In this document: positions 24,688 through 34,388 of the stretch, in pieces | Numbering within the stretch: the stretch's first letter is position 1 | How the letters are laid out: every line of letters starts with the position of its first letter | Source of the DNA: Acidobacteriota bacterium | Lineage (GTDB): Bacteria > Acidobacteriota > JAAYUB01 | Assembly (NCBI GenBank): GCA_018001935.1 | Contig: JAGNHB010000020.1 | Coordinates: 16,348 to 80,347, forward strand | Length of the DNA stretch: 64,000 nucleotides | Direction of reading: 5' to 3' | Notes under the pieces: model-generated | Database searches by the model: none | Told to the model about the DNA's origin: nothing | What the model saw: only the letters and a program-made list of their open reading frames with translations | Position numbers and translations under genes: made by a program

Positions 24688-25884
24688 ATGTACCGCCGTT
24701 TCAACCCCGCCCTGAAGGCCGTCCTGGGCCTTGCCCTTCTCCTGGCCCTGGCCGGAAGCGCCCTGGGCTACTCCGACTACTACTTCCCCCAGGCCGTCAG
24801 CGGGTACGTCAGCCCCACCACCTACATGACCCGGTTCACCCTCACCAACACCAAGAACGCTCTGAACACGGTGACGATAAAGTTTTACAAGGACAACGGC
24901 ACCGCCTGGAGCGTCCAGCTGGACAGCCCCGACCGCAACGACATCGACGGGACGCACTCCACCTTCACCTTCACCCTGTCCGGCCGGGAGACCGTCACCC
25001 TCAAGACCATCGCCGGCGGCAGCGGCCTGGCGGTGGGCTGGGCCCACGTGCAGGGCCAGTATCCCCTCACCACGTCGGTGGGTTTCACCACCTACCACGA
25101 GGCCGGCATCGATGCCGTCATCGACGGGGACGTGGGCGTCCCGTCCTCCCCGGCGGGCGCCGGCTTCAACATGGCGGTCACCGTGGGCTTGTTCGAGCCC
25201 CTGGTGGTCTCCAACACCGACTGCGGCCTGGCCATCGCCAACCCCAACGGCCGGACGGCCAACGTCCATCTCCTGCTCATGAACCGCACGGGCGATTCCC
25301 AGGGGACCGCGGACGTCGCCATCCCGCCGAAGGGCCACTACTCCCGCTTCGTCACGGAGATCTTCCCCACCGTGGACTTCGGCAACGCCTTCCGGGGCCA
25401 CCTCTTGCTCACCAGCGACACCGACGTCGCCCCCGTGGCCCTGCGGATGTCCCACAACATCCTGTCCACCCTTCCCCTCGAGTTCGAGAACGCGGACGGT
25501 TACAGCCACTTTCAGAAACAGGAGCCCAACAACGACGCAACCCACGCGAACCTGATCCACATGCTCCCGGCCGAGCTCAACGGGTCGCTGAAGTGCCCGG
25601 CGGGGGAAGAGGTCGACTACTACCGGATCGCCCTGTCGGGGGGGAAGACCTTCGTGATCACGCCGCTGTGCAAGAACATCGGCTGCTACGACGAGCTGAC
25701 GGTGGAACTGCGCTTCGCCGACGGCAACGCCCTCCTGGTCTCCCACACCGCCTCGACCTCCCGGGACCCCGAGCCCATCGTCTGGACCACCCCCGCGGGC
25801 GGCGCCGAGTACAACGTCGTGGTGCGGGGGACCCCGAGCGTCTACAGCAATTCCCAGTACCGGATTCATATCGATGCCTTCTGA
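24688..25884 (+). CDS. Exported protein with two IFP-type modules and a PPC-like C-terminus
   Basis: 398 residues from ATG 24,688, with AAGGAGGA 4 bases upstream. Signal peptide MYRRFNPALKAVLGLALLLA, with cleavage after SALG. Residues ~27-165 and ~170-270 look like two copies of an undefined beta-sandwich module (YMTRFTLTNTKNALNTVTIK; then HYSRFVTEIFPTVDFGNA). Residues ~285-398 resemble a bacterial pre-peptidase C-terminal (PPC) domain: EPNNDATHANLI, EEVDYYRIAL and YNVVVRG. It lacks any catalytic domain. The same module occurs in the next gene and at 51,299-56,653. Confidence 0.7.
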   Translation: MYRRFNPALKAVLGLALLLALAGSALGYSDYYFPQAVSGYVSPTTYMTRFTLTNTKNALNTVTIKFYKDNGTAWSVQLDSPDRNDIDGTHSTFTFTLSGRETVTLKTIAGGSGLAVGWAHVQGQYPLTTSVGFTTYHEAGIDAVIDGDVGVPSSPAGAGFNMAVTVGLFEPLVVSNTDCGLAIANPNGRTANVHLLLMNRTGDSQGTADVAIPPKGHYSRFVTEIFPTVDFGNAFRGHLLLTSDTDVAPVALRMSHNILSTLPLEFENADGYSHFQKQEPNNDATHANLIHMLPAELNGSLKCPAGEEVDYYRIALSGGKTFVITPLCKNIGCYDELTVELRFADGNALLVSHTASTSRDPEPIVWTTPAGGAEYNVVVRGTPSVYSNSQYRIHIDAF

Positions 25885-25890
25885 CGCCGG

Positions 25891-25947
25891 GCCGCGCCCT
25901 GTCCCTCCCCTCGGTCCGGGGGAGAGGGGCGGGGCGCGGCTCTTTTT
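25891..25947 (+). terminator. Rho-independent terminator
   Basis: GCCGCGCCC at 25,891 pairs with GGGCGCGGC ending at 25,940, with extra inner CCTCCCCT/AGGGG pairing, followed by TCTTTTT. It begins 7 bases after the stop of the preceding gene. Confidence 0.75.
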
Positions 25948-26148
25948 AGGCCCCTGGAAGGGAAGGGGAGCACTCTTTTTCATCACCGGTGGGGGGAAAC
26001 CCCGGGGGGTGTCCGTCCAAGTTAACGAGGAGGCCCCCGGGCCCCGCGGACCTGCCGGGCCAGCCCCGGCGGTTTTCGGGGCAGGGGGGTCGATCCGGGC
26101 AGCGCCGCGGGAGCGCGAGCCCCTGACAACCCACGGAGGTGCTGTGCT

Positions 26149-28398
26149 ATGAAAACCGTGACCAGACAAATCGCCTTCCTCGCCCTCTTTTGCGGGGCGC
26201 TGACGGTCCCCGTCGCCGCGGGAACGGACGCGTGGTGTTCCCACGTCACGTTCGCGGGGGGCTGGAAGACGAGCCTCTCCCTTTTCAACAGCGGCAACCA
26301 GAGTGCGGCGATCGATCTCTACAAGTACGATAACTGGGGACAACAGGTAGGGGCCGTCTATCTGGCGAGCATTCCCAAGCACGCCTGGTTCACCGTCCCG
26401 TCCGCCGCCCTGAACGTGGAAGGGACCGCCCGGGTGGTCTCGTCGGACAACCTCCTGGTGAAAGCTTCTTACCAGTTCGGGGACTCGCCGAGCGTCTGCG
26501 AATTCTACCTCCAGAGCGATCAAGGCACTTCCTGGCTTTTACCCAACGCGGTCCGACCCTGGTTCGACTACACCGGGCTGGCGATGGTCAACCCCACGGA
26601 CGGGACGATGGTGCTGGAACATGCGAAGGCGTGGAAAAACGGCCAGGTCATCGCCAACAACAGCATCTACGCCATCGGGTCCCACTACCGCTACGTCACC
26701 ATGGCGGACCAGATTTTCCAGGGGTTGGGGTACGACGACGCGGACACCTTCACCCTCGAGACCGGGGAGACGCCCATTCCCGCGCCCATCAGCATCACCG
26801 GGAATTTCGCCGGGGACCGCCACCTCTTCTTCTCGGGGCGCCCCCTGGTGGCCGCGGCGGCCGCGAAACCGGAAGGGTTCGGGGGGGAGTGCTCCCCCGA
26901 GGCGTACTCCACCTACGTGTGGTGCCCCCACATCACCGCCGCCGGGGGCTGGAAGACGAGCCTGCAGGTCTACAACCCGGGGACCTCCACCGCGACCTTC
27001 ACCTACGATCGCTACGACGAGTCCGGGAACGAGCAGGGCTCTTCCTCCAGCACGGTCTCCGCCCGGTCGTGGAAGGAAATTTCCTCCGTGAACCTCGGTT
27101 ACGAGGGTTCGCTCCTGCTGAAGTCGGCGAGCACCCTGATCGTCAAGGCCTCCTACCAGTTCGGCGAAACCGCCAGCGTCTGCGAGTTCTTCCTCGACAA
27201 CGAGCGAAAGGACGAATGGGTGCTTCCCAACTCCGTCCGGCCCTGGTTCTCCTACACCGGTCTGGCCCTGGTGAACCCCCTGTTCGCCGCGGTCCACGTC
27301 CAGGTCACCGGGTTGAAGAACGGGGCGACCGTGGCCACGTCGGAGTCCTTCACGATCCCGCCGTTCAGCAAGTTCGTCCGCTTGACCGACGGGATCTTCA
27401 GCGGGGTGGCCTATGCCGACATCGACACCTTGGTGGTGAATTCAGACCAGTTGATCCCGCCCCCCATCAACATCACGGGGAACACGGCGGGGGACCGGCA
27501 CCTCTTCTTCACCGCCCGCCCGTGGCTGGTCAACGATTCGGGCGATCCACTTTTCAACGTCTTCGTGGGGGATTTGCGCTACGTCCGGAAGGGGAGCTTC
27601 ACGCAGGGGGCGGCGCCCTTCGAGGGGTGCCAGGGGAGCGACGAAATCGCCTTCGAACACCATTTGACCCGTTCCTTCGCGGCCATGTCCCGCGAGGTGA
27701 CCCGTTCCATGTGGGCGTATCTCAAATCCGCCGAGCCGACCCTGCCGGCGGACCCCAGCTACGACTTCCCGGGCAGCGACAACTCGCACCCGGTTCAGAA
27801 GGTCACCTGGAACGAGGCGGTCCTCTTCGCGAACCTGCTGTCGAAGGCGAGCGGGCTGCGGCCCTGCTACTACAAGGACTTCTTGTTCCTGATCCCCGTG
27901 AGCGCCGCCAATTACAACACGGGGGCGATCCTCTGCGACTTCAACGCCCCGGGGTTCCGCCTCCCCACCGAGGGGGAGTGGGAGTACCTGTGCCGCGCGG
28001 GCACCACCGGCGCCTTCTCGTGCGGTGCTACGGGCTACAGCCTCCTGAACTGTGCCGACCCGGTCACGCCCGGGAAGTACGCGAACCTGGAGGACCACGC
28101 CTGGTTCGCGGCCAACGCCGGCGCCACCACCCACCCGTCGGGGAGCCGCTACGCGAACGACTGGCTGATCGCGGACACCCACGGCAACGTGGCGGAGTGG
28201 TGCTGGGACGTTTACGCCCCCTACCCCGAGGGGAGCCAGTTCGGGTACTCGGGGCCCGCGAACGGCGAGGATCGCGTGGTTCGGGGGGGGAGCTTCCTGG
28301 ACGAGGCGAAGCGGGTCCGGTCCGCCAACCGCGAGGCCAAGGACCCTCAGACGGACCTGGCCACCATCGGCTTCCGCCTGGTTTGCACGATCCCGTGA
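26149..28398 (+). CDS. Exported protein with two repeated modules fused to a SUMF1-like domain
   Basis: 749 residues, GGAGGTG 9 bases upstream. Signal peptide MKTVTRQIAFLALFCGALTV. Residues ~27-230 and ~260-470 are direct copies of one module: each starts WC(S/P)H(V/I)T.AGGWKTSL, contains VKASYQFG(D/E)..SVCEF(Y/F)L and (L/V)LPN(A/S)VRPWF.YTGLA, and ends ISITGNFAGDRHLFFSGRP or its near twin. Residues ~490-749 are a SUMF1/formylglycine-generating fold (VTWNEAVLFANLLS, FRLPTEGEWEYLCRAG, HGNVAEWCWDVY, VVRGGSF). The catalytic cysteines of true sulfatase-modifying enzymes are not present after VVRGGSF, so I expect a binding or structural role. The domain pairing is unusual. Confidence 0.8.
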   Translation: MKTVTRQIAFLALFCGALTVPVAAGTDAWCSHVTFAGGWKTSLSLFNSGNQSAAIDLYKYDNWGQQVGAVYLASIPKHAWFTVPSAALNVEGTARVVSSDNLLVKASYQFGDSPSVCEFYLQSDQGTSWLLPNAVRPWFDYTGLAMVNPTDGTMVLEHAKAWKNGQVIANNSIYAIGSHYRYVTMADQIFQGLGYDDADTFTLETGETPIPAPISITGNFAGDRHLFFSGRPLVAAAAAKPEGFGGECSPEAYSTYVWCPHITAAGGWKTSLQVYNPGTSTATFTYDRYDESGNEQGSSSSTVSARSWKEISSVNLGYEGSLLLKSASTLIVKASYQFGETASVCEFFLDNERKDEWVLPNSVRPWFSYTGLALVNPLFAAVHVQVTGLKNGATVATSESFTIPPFSKFVRLTDGIFSGVAYADIDTLVVNSDQLIPPPINITGNTAGDRHLFFTARPWLVNDSGDPLFNVFVGDLRYVRKGSFTQGAAPFEGCQGSDEIAFEHHLTRSFAAMSREVTRSMWAYLKSAEPTLPADPSYDFPGSDNSHPVQKVTWNEAVLFANLLSKASGLRPCYYKDFLFLIPVSAANYNTGAILCDFNAPGFRLPTEGEWEYLCRAGTTGAFSCGATGYSLLNCADPVTPGKYANLEDHAWFAANAGATTHPSGSRYANDWLIADTHGNVAEWCWDVYAPYPEGSQFGYSGPANGEDRVVRGGSFLDEAKRVRSANREAKDPQTDLATIGFRLVCTIP

Positions 28399-28444
28399 GC
28401 GGGCGAGGGAAACCGTCGTTCCGTCCGCCGTCGCCACAACGGGG

Positions 28445-28473
28445 GTGAAAAAAGAGGCAAGGGGGACTATAAT
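28445..28473 (+). promoter_or_regulatory. Promoter of the tol-pal operon
   Basis: GTGAAA, 17 bases and a perfect TATAAT lie 38 bases before the tolQ start codon. The gap between the SUMF1-like gene and tolQ is otherwise featureless. Confidence 0.6.
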
Positions 28474-28510
28474 GATCCGTCGGTAAACTGAACGACGGGA
28501 GACTTGCGAC

Positions 28511-29227
<717 letters not shown>

Positions 29228-29245
29228 CCGAAGGGAGGGTTCCTC

Positions 29246-29671
29246 ATGGCCTTCACCTCGCCCGAAGGGCGGACCCAGTCGTCGCTGGCGGAGATCAACA
29301 TCACGCCCCTGGTGGACGTGATGCTGGTGCTGCTCATCATCTTCATGGTCACGGCGCCGCTGATCCAGTCCGGTATCGAGGTGAACCTTCCCCAGACACG
29401 CAGCGCCAAGGAGATCCGGGGCGGCTCCCAGGCGGTGGTGACCGTGGAGAAGGCGGGCGGGGTTTTCGTCATGAGCCGCCCGGCCGCCTTGCACGAGGTG
29501 GCGGACCGCCTGAAGCGGGAGATGGGCTCGAGCGACGTTCCCGTCTACCTCCAGGCCGACGGGGAGGTGCCCTTCGCCCTGGTGGTGAAGGTCATGGACG
29601 CCCTGCACGCCGGAGGGTTCACGAAGATCCAGGTGGTGACCAAACCGCTTCCCCGGGGAGGCGTCAAATGA
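29246..29671 (+). CDS. tolR: TolR/ExbD-family protein
   Basis: 141 residues. The motif [20 protein letters not shown] at the N-terminus contains the membrane helix and the conserved Asp that carries protons. The C-terminal periplasmic domain binds peptidoglycan in homologues. AAGGGAGGG lies upstream. The stop overlaps the next start (ATGA), showing translational coupling with the TonB/TolA gene. Confidence 0.93.
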   Translation: MAFTSPEGRTQSSLAEINITPLVDVMLVLLIIFMVTAPLIQSGIEVNLPQTRSAKEIRGGSQAVVTVEKAGGVFVMSRPAALHEVADRLKREMGSSDVPVYLQADGEVPFALVVKVMDALHAGGFTKIQVVTKPLPRGGVK

Positions 29672-30720
29672 GCGCGGAAGCCCGGACCTACCGGTACGAG
29701 ACCCTCGTCTACCAGGGGCGGGCGCGGCGAACCCTCGCGATCTCCCTGGCGCTGCACGGCCTGGTCTTCGCCGCGGTGGTCCTCTGGCCTTACCTGAGCA
29801 CGCTCTTCGGGGGGAGGCCCCGGGCCGACGCGGTCCTCGACGCCGCGGGCGGCGGGGGCGGCGGCGGCCTCGGGGATTCCATCGGCGTCGAGTTGACCGG
29901 CGGCCTCCCCGTGGGCGACGACTTCACCAAGCCGCCCCTCAAACCCCTGGAGGCGCCGGCCTTCGTCCCGGAAGCCGCTCCGGCGGCGGCGGTGAAACCG
30001 GCCGCGGAAGCGGCGCCGGAGACCGCCAGGCCGGAACCGCCGGTCAAGGAGACCAAGGCGCCGCCCCGTCCCGACGACTTCCTGGCGAAGGAGGCGGTCA
30101 AGCCCCCGAAAACCGACACCCGGAAGCCGAAACCGGAGAAGGACAAGCCGAAAGCGCCCGCGCCCCGGCCCGTGCCCGAGAAGCTCACCCTCTCCCCCGA
30201 CAACCGAACGGTCTACCCCTTCCAGCGGCTTCCCGTCGAGGGGACGGCCGAGACGGCCGAGGGCGTCCGCAAGGCGAAGGGCGGCTTCGGCGGGGATGAC
30301 CTGACCAAGTCGGGGATCGGCCGCGGGGCCGGGGCCTCGGGCGGCGGGACCGGCGGGGGCAGCGGCGGCGGGTCCGGCGGGGGGACGGGCGTGTCGGTCG
30401 GCCCGGGGAACGGCCCCGGAAGCGGTCTCGGGGAGTCCTGGTACAGCCTGGTGGAGAAGCGCATCGGCCAGAACTGGCTCGCGAACCTGGGGACCGACTT
30501 CCGCGGAACCCACCACGTGTCCATCGAGATCGTCATCCGCCGGGACGGCGTCATCGAGGACTACCGGGTCCTCGAGGAGGACCTCGCGGCCTCCGAGGCC
30601 TTCGTTCGGTCGGCCAAGGGCGCCATCGAGCGCTCCCGGCGGCTGATCCCGTTCCCGGCCACCCTGAAGAACGAGCGGGTGACGGTGGTGGTCTCCTTCG
30701 ACTTCCCCTTTCGAAATTGA
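29668..30720 (+). CDS. TonB-like protein in the TolA position
   Basis: 350 residues. One N-terminal membrane helix ([20 protein letters not shown]) is followed by a ~200-residue periplasmic linker rich in Pro, Ala, Lys, Glu and then Gly/Ser ([17 protein letters not shown]). The C-terminus is a TonB-type domain (residues ~250-350: [13 protein letters not shown], then [18 protein letters not shown], and [11 protein letters not shown]). Gene order between tolR and tolB shows it acts as TolA here, coupling the TolQ-TolR motor to Pal/TolB, although the domain is TonB-like rather than E. coli TolA-like. This substitution is common outside Proteobacteria. Confidence 0.88.
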   Translation: MSAEARTYRYETLVYQGRARRTLAISLALHGLVFAAVVLWPYLSTLFGGRPRADAVLDAAGGGGGGGLGDSIGVELTGGLPVGDDFTKPPLKPLEAPAFVPEAAPAAAVKPAAEAAPETARPEPPVKETKAPPRPDDFLAKEAVKPPKTDTRKPKPEKDKPKAPAPRPVPEKLTLSPDNRTVYPFQRLPVEGTAETAEGVRKAKGGFGGDDLTKSGIGRGAGASGGGTGGGSGGGSGGGTGVSVGPGNGPGSGLGESWYSLVEKRIGQNWLANLGTDFRGTHHVSIEIVIRRDGVIEDYRVLEEDLAASEAFVRSAKGAIERSRRLIPFPATLKNERVTVVVSFDFPFRN

Positions 30721-30814
30721 CCGGGGAGGCGTTCCGGTATAGTATTGTACGGATATCGCCGCAACCCACGGGGGTGCGGGTGTCCGCCAAATCCGCCCAA
30801 ACGGAAGGTCGATA

Positions 30815-32149
30815 ATGAAAAAGACTGGATGGTTGTTCTTGGTCCTCATCGCGGGCTTTTCCCTGTGCCCGGCCCAGGACGCCGCTTCCACGGTGGTCCT
30901 TCGCCCGCGGCCGGCGAAAGATACGGTGCTGGCCCTCCCGGATTTCCAACCGAAGGCGGGTCAGGCCGAGGCCAGCCTGTCCGGGCCCCTGAAGACGCTG
31001 AACGAAACCCTCTGGAACGACCTCGAGTACGCGGGGTTCTTCTCCCTCCTCGCCAGGTCCTACTACCCCGCCCGGCGCATCGGGGAGAAGGAGGACATGG
31101 TCTTCACCGAGTGGCAGGACGCGTCTTTCAAGGTCGACTTCGTGGTGATCGGGAACGCCCGCATCGAGGGGGGCGCCCTGGTCGTGGAGTGCCGGGTGTT
31201 CGACGCCCGGACGGAGGAGCAGGTCCTCGGCAAGCAGTTCAAGGCCCAGCCGTCCTATGCCCGGAGCATCGCCCACCTCGTCGCCGACAAGATCGTCTCC
31301 GTGCTGACCGCCGGCGCGTCCCAGGGGATCGCCTGCACCCGGGTCCTCTGCGAGCGCAAAACCCCGACAGGCAAGGAGATCGCCGTCATGGACTACGACG
31401 GCTACAACCTGGAGAACCTCACCAGCGACGGCGGCATCAACCTGACGCCGGTCTGGCACCCGGACGGCGAACGGATCTGCTTCACCTCGTTCCGCGGGGG
31501 GAACCCGCAGCTGTACATCATGTCCGTGTCGGGGAAGAACGCGGCCGCCTTCCCCATCGCCGGCGGAATGCTGACCACGCCGGCCTTCTCCCGCGGGGGG
31601 ACCGAGATCGCCTTTTCCGGGCGGCTGGACAACGCCTCCGACACCGACATCTACGTCTCCGGCATCGACGGGGCGAACCCCCGGAACATCACCCACAACC
31701 CGGGCATCGACGTCAGCCCCTGCTGGAGCCCGACGGACAAGCAACTGGCCTTCATCTCCGGGCGGTCCGGCAACCCGCAGCTCTACCTCTGCGACGCCTT
31801 CGGGGCCGGGTTGGACCGCATTCTCACCGAGGGCGGATACGCCACCTCGCCCGACTGGTCCCCCGACGGCCGCTATATCGCCTTCGCGTGGAAGCCCGAC
31901 CGGAACTCCAACTTCGACATCTACGTGGTGGAAACCGCCACCCGGAAGCTTTTCCAGATCACCCACGGGGCGGGGAACAACGACAACCCGACCTGGGCGC
32001 CGGACGGCCGTCACCTGGTCTTCCAGTCGGACCGGACTGGGTCGACGGAGCTGTTCACCATGCTCTACGACGGCACGCTGCTCCGTCAGATCACCCGCGG
32101 CCAGGGCTGCTCGAACCCCCACTGGTCGGGTTACCTCGGAAAAAAGTAA
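30815..32149 (+). CDS. tolB: Tol-Pal system beta-propeller protein TolB
   Basis: 444 residues with a signal peptide (KKTGWLFLVLIAGFSLCPAQ). The N-terminal domain (about 30-165) binds TolA in homologues. The C-terminal six-bladed propeller consists of repeats such as WHPDGERICFTSFRGGNPQL, WSPTDKQLAFISGRSGNPQL and WAPDGRHLVFQSDRTGSTEL. GGAAGG is upstream of the ATG. Periplasmic partner of Pal. Length is normal for the family. Confidence 0.94.
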   Translation: MKKTGWLFLVLIAGFSLCPAQDAASTVVLRPRPAKDTVLALPDFQPKAGQAEASLSGPLKTLNETLWNDLEYAGFFSLLARSYYPARRIGEKEDMVFTEWQDASFKVDFVVIGNARIEGGALVVECRVFDARTEEQVLGKQFKAQPSYARSIAHLVADKIVSVLTAGASQGIACTRVLCERKTPTGKEIAVMDYDGYNLENLTSDGGINLTPVWHPDGERICFTSFRGGNPQLYIMSVSGKNAAAFPIAGGMLTTPAFSRGGTEIAFSGRLDNASDTDIYVSGIDGANPRNITHNPGIDVSPCWSPTDKQLAFISGRSGNPQLYLCDAFGAGLDRILTEGGYATSPDWSPDGRYIAFAWKPDRNSNFDIYVVETATRKLFQITHGAGNNDNPTWAPDGRHLVFQSDRTGSTELFTMLYDGTLLRQITRGQGCSNPHWSGYLGKK

Positions 32150-32216
32150 AAATTTTCTTCGGATTTTTTCCCGTGAAAACGTTAGTAAGGATGAGAGGAC
32201 AACGCGGAGGAACATC

Positions 32217-33026
32217 ATGAGATTTGGCAAGAGAAAAACGTTGTGCGCCGGGCTGCTCGTCGTCCTGGCCGCCCTGTGCATATCCGGCTGCCGTCAGAAG
32301 CGGCCCCTGCCGTACCCGCCCGGGTCCGGAACGGGCGCCGGCGGGGATTCGGGGGCCTCGGCAACGCCGCCCGCCCCCACGATCCGCCTGACCGCGGAGC
32401 CGGCCTCGGTGGCCTACGGGGCGAGCACAACCCTGCGCTGGGCGACCACCGATGCCGACGAGGTCGCCATCGACGACGTGGGTCGCTTCCCGGCCCAGGG
32501 GTCCGCCGTCATCAAGCCCGAGGACACCACCGAGTACCGGGCCGTGGCGACGGGCCGGGGCGGCCGGGCGGAAGCGACGGCCACCGTCGAGGTGACGGGC
32601 AAGCCCCCGGCGGTCCCCGACGACGGCACGTCCGGCCGCGGGGGGATCGACGAGCTGTCCCTCGAGGAACAGGCCGCGGAGATCTTCCGCACGGAGATCA
32701 AGGACGTCTACTTCGATTTCGACCGCCACGAGCTGCGGGATTCCGACAAGGACATCCTCCGGGCCAACGCGAAGGTCCTCCAGGAGAAGCTGCCCAAGGT
32801 GAAGATCGTCGTCGAGGGGCACTGCGACGAGCGGGGGAGCGAGGAGTACAACCTGGCGCTGGGCGACAAGCGCGCCACCTCGGTGAGGGACTTCATGGTC
32901 TCCCTGGGGGTGGAGTCCGCCCGCATCCGGACCATCTCCTACGGCAAGGAGAAGCCCTTCGACCCCGGCAAGTCCGAGGACGCGTACTCGAAGAACCGCC
33001 GGGCCCATTTTGTGCTGGTGAAGTAG
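32217..33026 (+). CDS. pal: Peptidoglycan-associated lipoprotein with an inserted Ig-like domain
   Basis: 269 residues, longer than typical Pal (about 170). A lipoprotein signal ends in ISGC (Cys24), giving an outer-membrane lipid anchor. The C-terminal OmpA domain (about 155-269) has VYFDFDRHELRDSD, VEGHCDERGSEEYNLALGDK and KNRRAHFVLVK, the peptidoglycan-binding signature. Between them residues ~45-125 form an extra Ig-like beta domain (IRLTAEPASVAYGASTTLRW to ATATVEV). GGAGGA precedes the ATG. It is followed 9 bases later by cpoB. Confidence 0.93.
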   Translation: MRFGKRKTLCAGLLVVLAALCISGCRQKRPLPYPPGSGTGAGGDSGASATPPAPTIRLTAEPASVAYGASTTLRWATTDADEVAIDDVGRFPAQGSAVIKPEDTTEYRAVATGRGGRAEATATVEVTGKPPAVPDDGTSGRGGIDELSLEEQAAEIFRTEIKDVYFDFDRHELRDSDKDILRANAKVLQEKLPKVKIVVEGHCDERGSEEYNLALGDKRATSVRDFMVSLGVESARIRTISYGKEKPFDPGKSEDAYSKNRRAHFVLVK

Positions 33027-33035
33027 GAGAAGACC

Positions 33036-33887
33036 ATGAAGAAAGCCGTATTGACCCTCATCGTCGTGACGGGGTTTGCCCTGGCGGTCCCGGCCGCGTC
33101 CCAGGAACTGGTCCGGATCCAGGCCGACCTGCTGAACCTCCAGAACGCCGTCCGGATGCTCCAGAAGAGCGTGGACGAGAACGCCGGCGCCGCCAAGACC
33201 CTCTACGGGCAGATGACGGACTACCTCAACAAGATCACCCGGATCGTGGAGGAGACGCGGGCCGCCCAGGCCGAGCAGCTCAAGTCGGGCTCGGACAACA
33301 TCGAGGACATCCTCAACGAGATCCGCACCCTCGGCGCGAAGATCGAGGACCTCGAGATCAAGGTGGCGAGCCTCTACAAGAAAGTGGACGAAAGCCAGGT
33401 CAAGATCGCCGAGTTGAAGGACGCCTTCGGCCAGCGGCTGCCCTCCACCGCCACCGGCCCGGACGGCAAGACCGTGACGCTCCCCGAGGACAAGCTTTTG
33501 GCCCTGGCCTACAGCGACTACACCCAGGGGAACTACGAACTGGCCATCCAGGGCTTCCAGGATTTCCTGAAGAACTTCCCGGAATCCGAATTCGCGGACA
33601 AGGCCCAGTACTACGTCGGCGACTCCTGTTACAACCAGAGCAAGTGGACCGAGGCCGTCACGGCGTTCAACCAGGTCCTTTCCCTCTACCCGAAGAGCGA
33701 CTGGGCCGCCGCTGCGTACCTCAAGAGCGGGCTGGCCTATCAGAACGCCGGTGACAACGCGTCCGCCATCACCCAGTATCGCAGCGTCATCCTGAAATTT
33801 CCCGATTCCACCGAGGCCAATATCGCGAAGGAAAAGCTCAAGGCCCTCGGGGCCACCCCACCGGTCAGACGGAAGACCACGAAATGA
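33036..33887 (+). CDS. cpoB: Cell division coordinator CpoB/YbgF
   Basis: 283 residues. Signal peptide (KKAVLTLIVVTGFALAVPAA), then a coiled coil (about 25-135) as in the trimerising N-terminus of YbgF, then TPR repeats (about 160-275: ALAYSDYTQGNYELAIQGFQ, AQYYVGDSCYNQSKWTEAVT, AYLKSGLAYQNAGDNASAIT). In E. coli it links Tol energy to peptidoglycan synthesis at the septum. The ribosome binding site GGAGAAG overlaps the pal stop region. Confidence 0.92.
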   Translation: MKKAVLTLIVVTGFALAVPAASQELVRIQADLLNLQNAVRMLQKSVDENAGAAKTLYGQMTDYLNKITRIVEETRAAQAEQLKSGSDNIEDILNEIRTLGAKIEDLEIKVASLYKKVDESQVKIAELKDAFGQRLPSTATGPDGKTVTLPEDKLLALAYSDYTQGNYELAIQGFQDFLKNFPESEFADKAQYYVGDSCYNQSKWTEAVTAFNQVLSLYPKSDWAAAAYLKSGLAYQNAGDNASAITQYRSVILKFPDSTEANIAKEKLKALGATPPVRRKTTK

Positions 33888-33900
33888 AAAAGGAGGAAAC

Positions 33901-34350
33901 ATGCGAGGCTTGAACAAGGCCATGTTGATCGGGCGTCTCGGGAAGGACCCCGAGTTGCGCTACACCCAGGGCGGCCAGGCGGTGGCCCGCTTCTCGCTGG
34001 CCACGGACGACTCCTGGGTCGACAAGAACGGCGACCGGCAGTCCCGCACCGAGTGGCACAACCTCGTCGCTTGGGCCAAGCTGGCGGAAACCTGCGGGCA
34101 GTATCTCCGGAAAGGTAAGCTGATCTACGCCGAGGGCCGCATCCAGACCCGGCAGTACGAGGACAACAGCGGGAACAAGCGCTACATCACCGAGATCAAC
34201 CTCAGCGACATGCAGATCCTGGAACCGAAGGCATCGGGCGCATACGAACCCGCGGGGCCCTCCCACGCCGAGCACCCGGAACCCGCCGTCGTCCGCGAAG
34301 CCCCCCCGGTCATGGACGCCCCCATCACCGACGACGACGTGCCCTTCTAG
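33901..34350 (+). CDS. ssb: Single-stranded DNA-binding protein
   Basis: 149 residues. OB fold: GLNKAMLIGRLGKDPELRYT, then TEWHNLVAWAKLAETCGQYL and GKLIYAEGRIQTRQYED. The C-terminal acidic tip DDDVPF recruits partner proteins. AAGGAGGAAAC precedes the ATG, 13 bases after cpoB, so it is the last gene of the tol-pal transcript, an uncommon position for ssb. Confidence 0.95.
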   Translation: MRGLNKAMLIGRLGKDPELRYTQGGQAVARFSLATDDSWVDKNGDRQSRTEWHNLVAWAKLAETCGQYLRKGKLIYAEGRIQTRQYEDNSGNKRYITEINLSDMQILEPKASGAYEPAGPSHAEHPEPAVVREAPPVMDAPITDDDVPF

Positions 34351-34351
34351 T

Positions 34352-34388
34352 AAAAAGACACCCCCGCGCCGCGCGGGGGTGTCTTTTT
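34352..34388. terminator. Bidirectional terminator between ssb and the GGDEF gene
   Basis: An almost perfect palindrome (18-base arms, 34,352-34,369 and 34,371-34,388) has a GC-rich core flanked by five A and five T residues. It serves the tol-pal-ssb transcript on the plus strand and the GGDEF gene on the minus strand; the GGDEF stop codon overlaps its edge. Confidence 0.92.

Noticed and set aside
26149..28398. Active formylglycine-generating enzyme.
   Set aside because: The SUMF1 fold is present, but the cysteines needed for catalysis are not seen after the VVRGGSF motif and no sulfatase gene is nearby.
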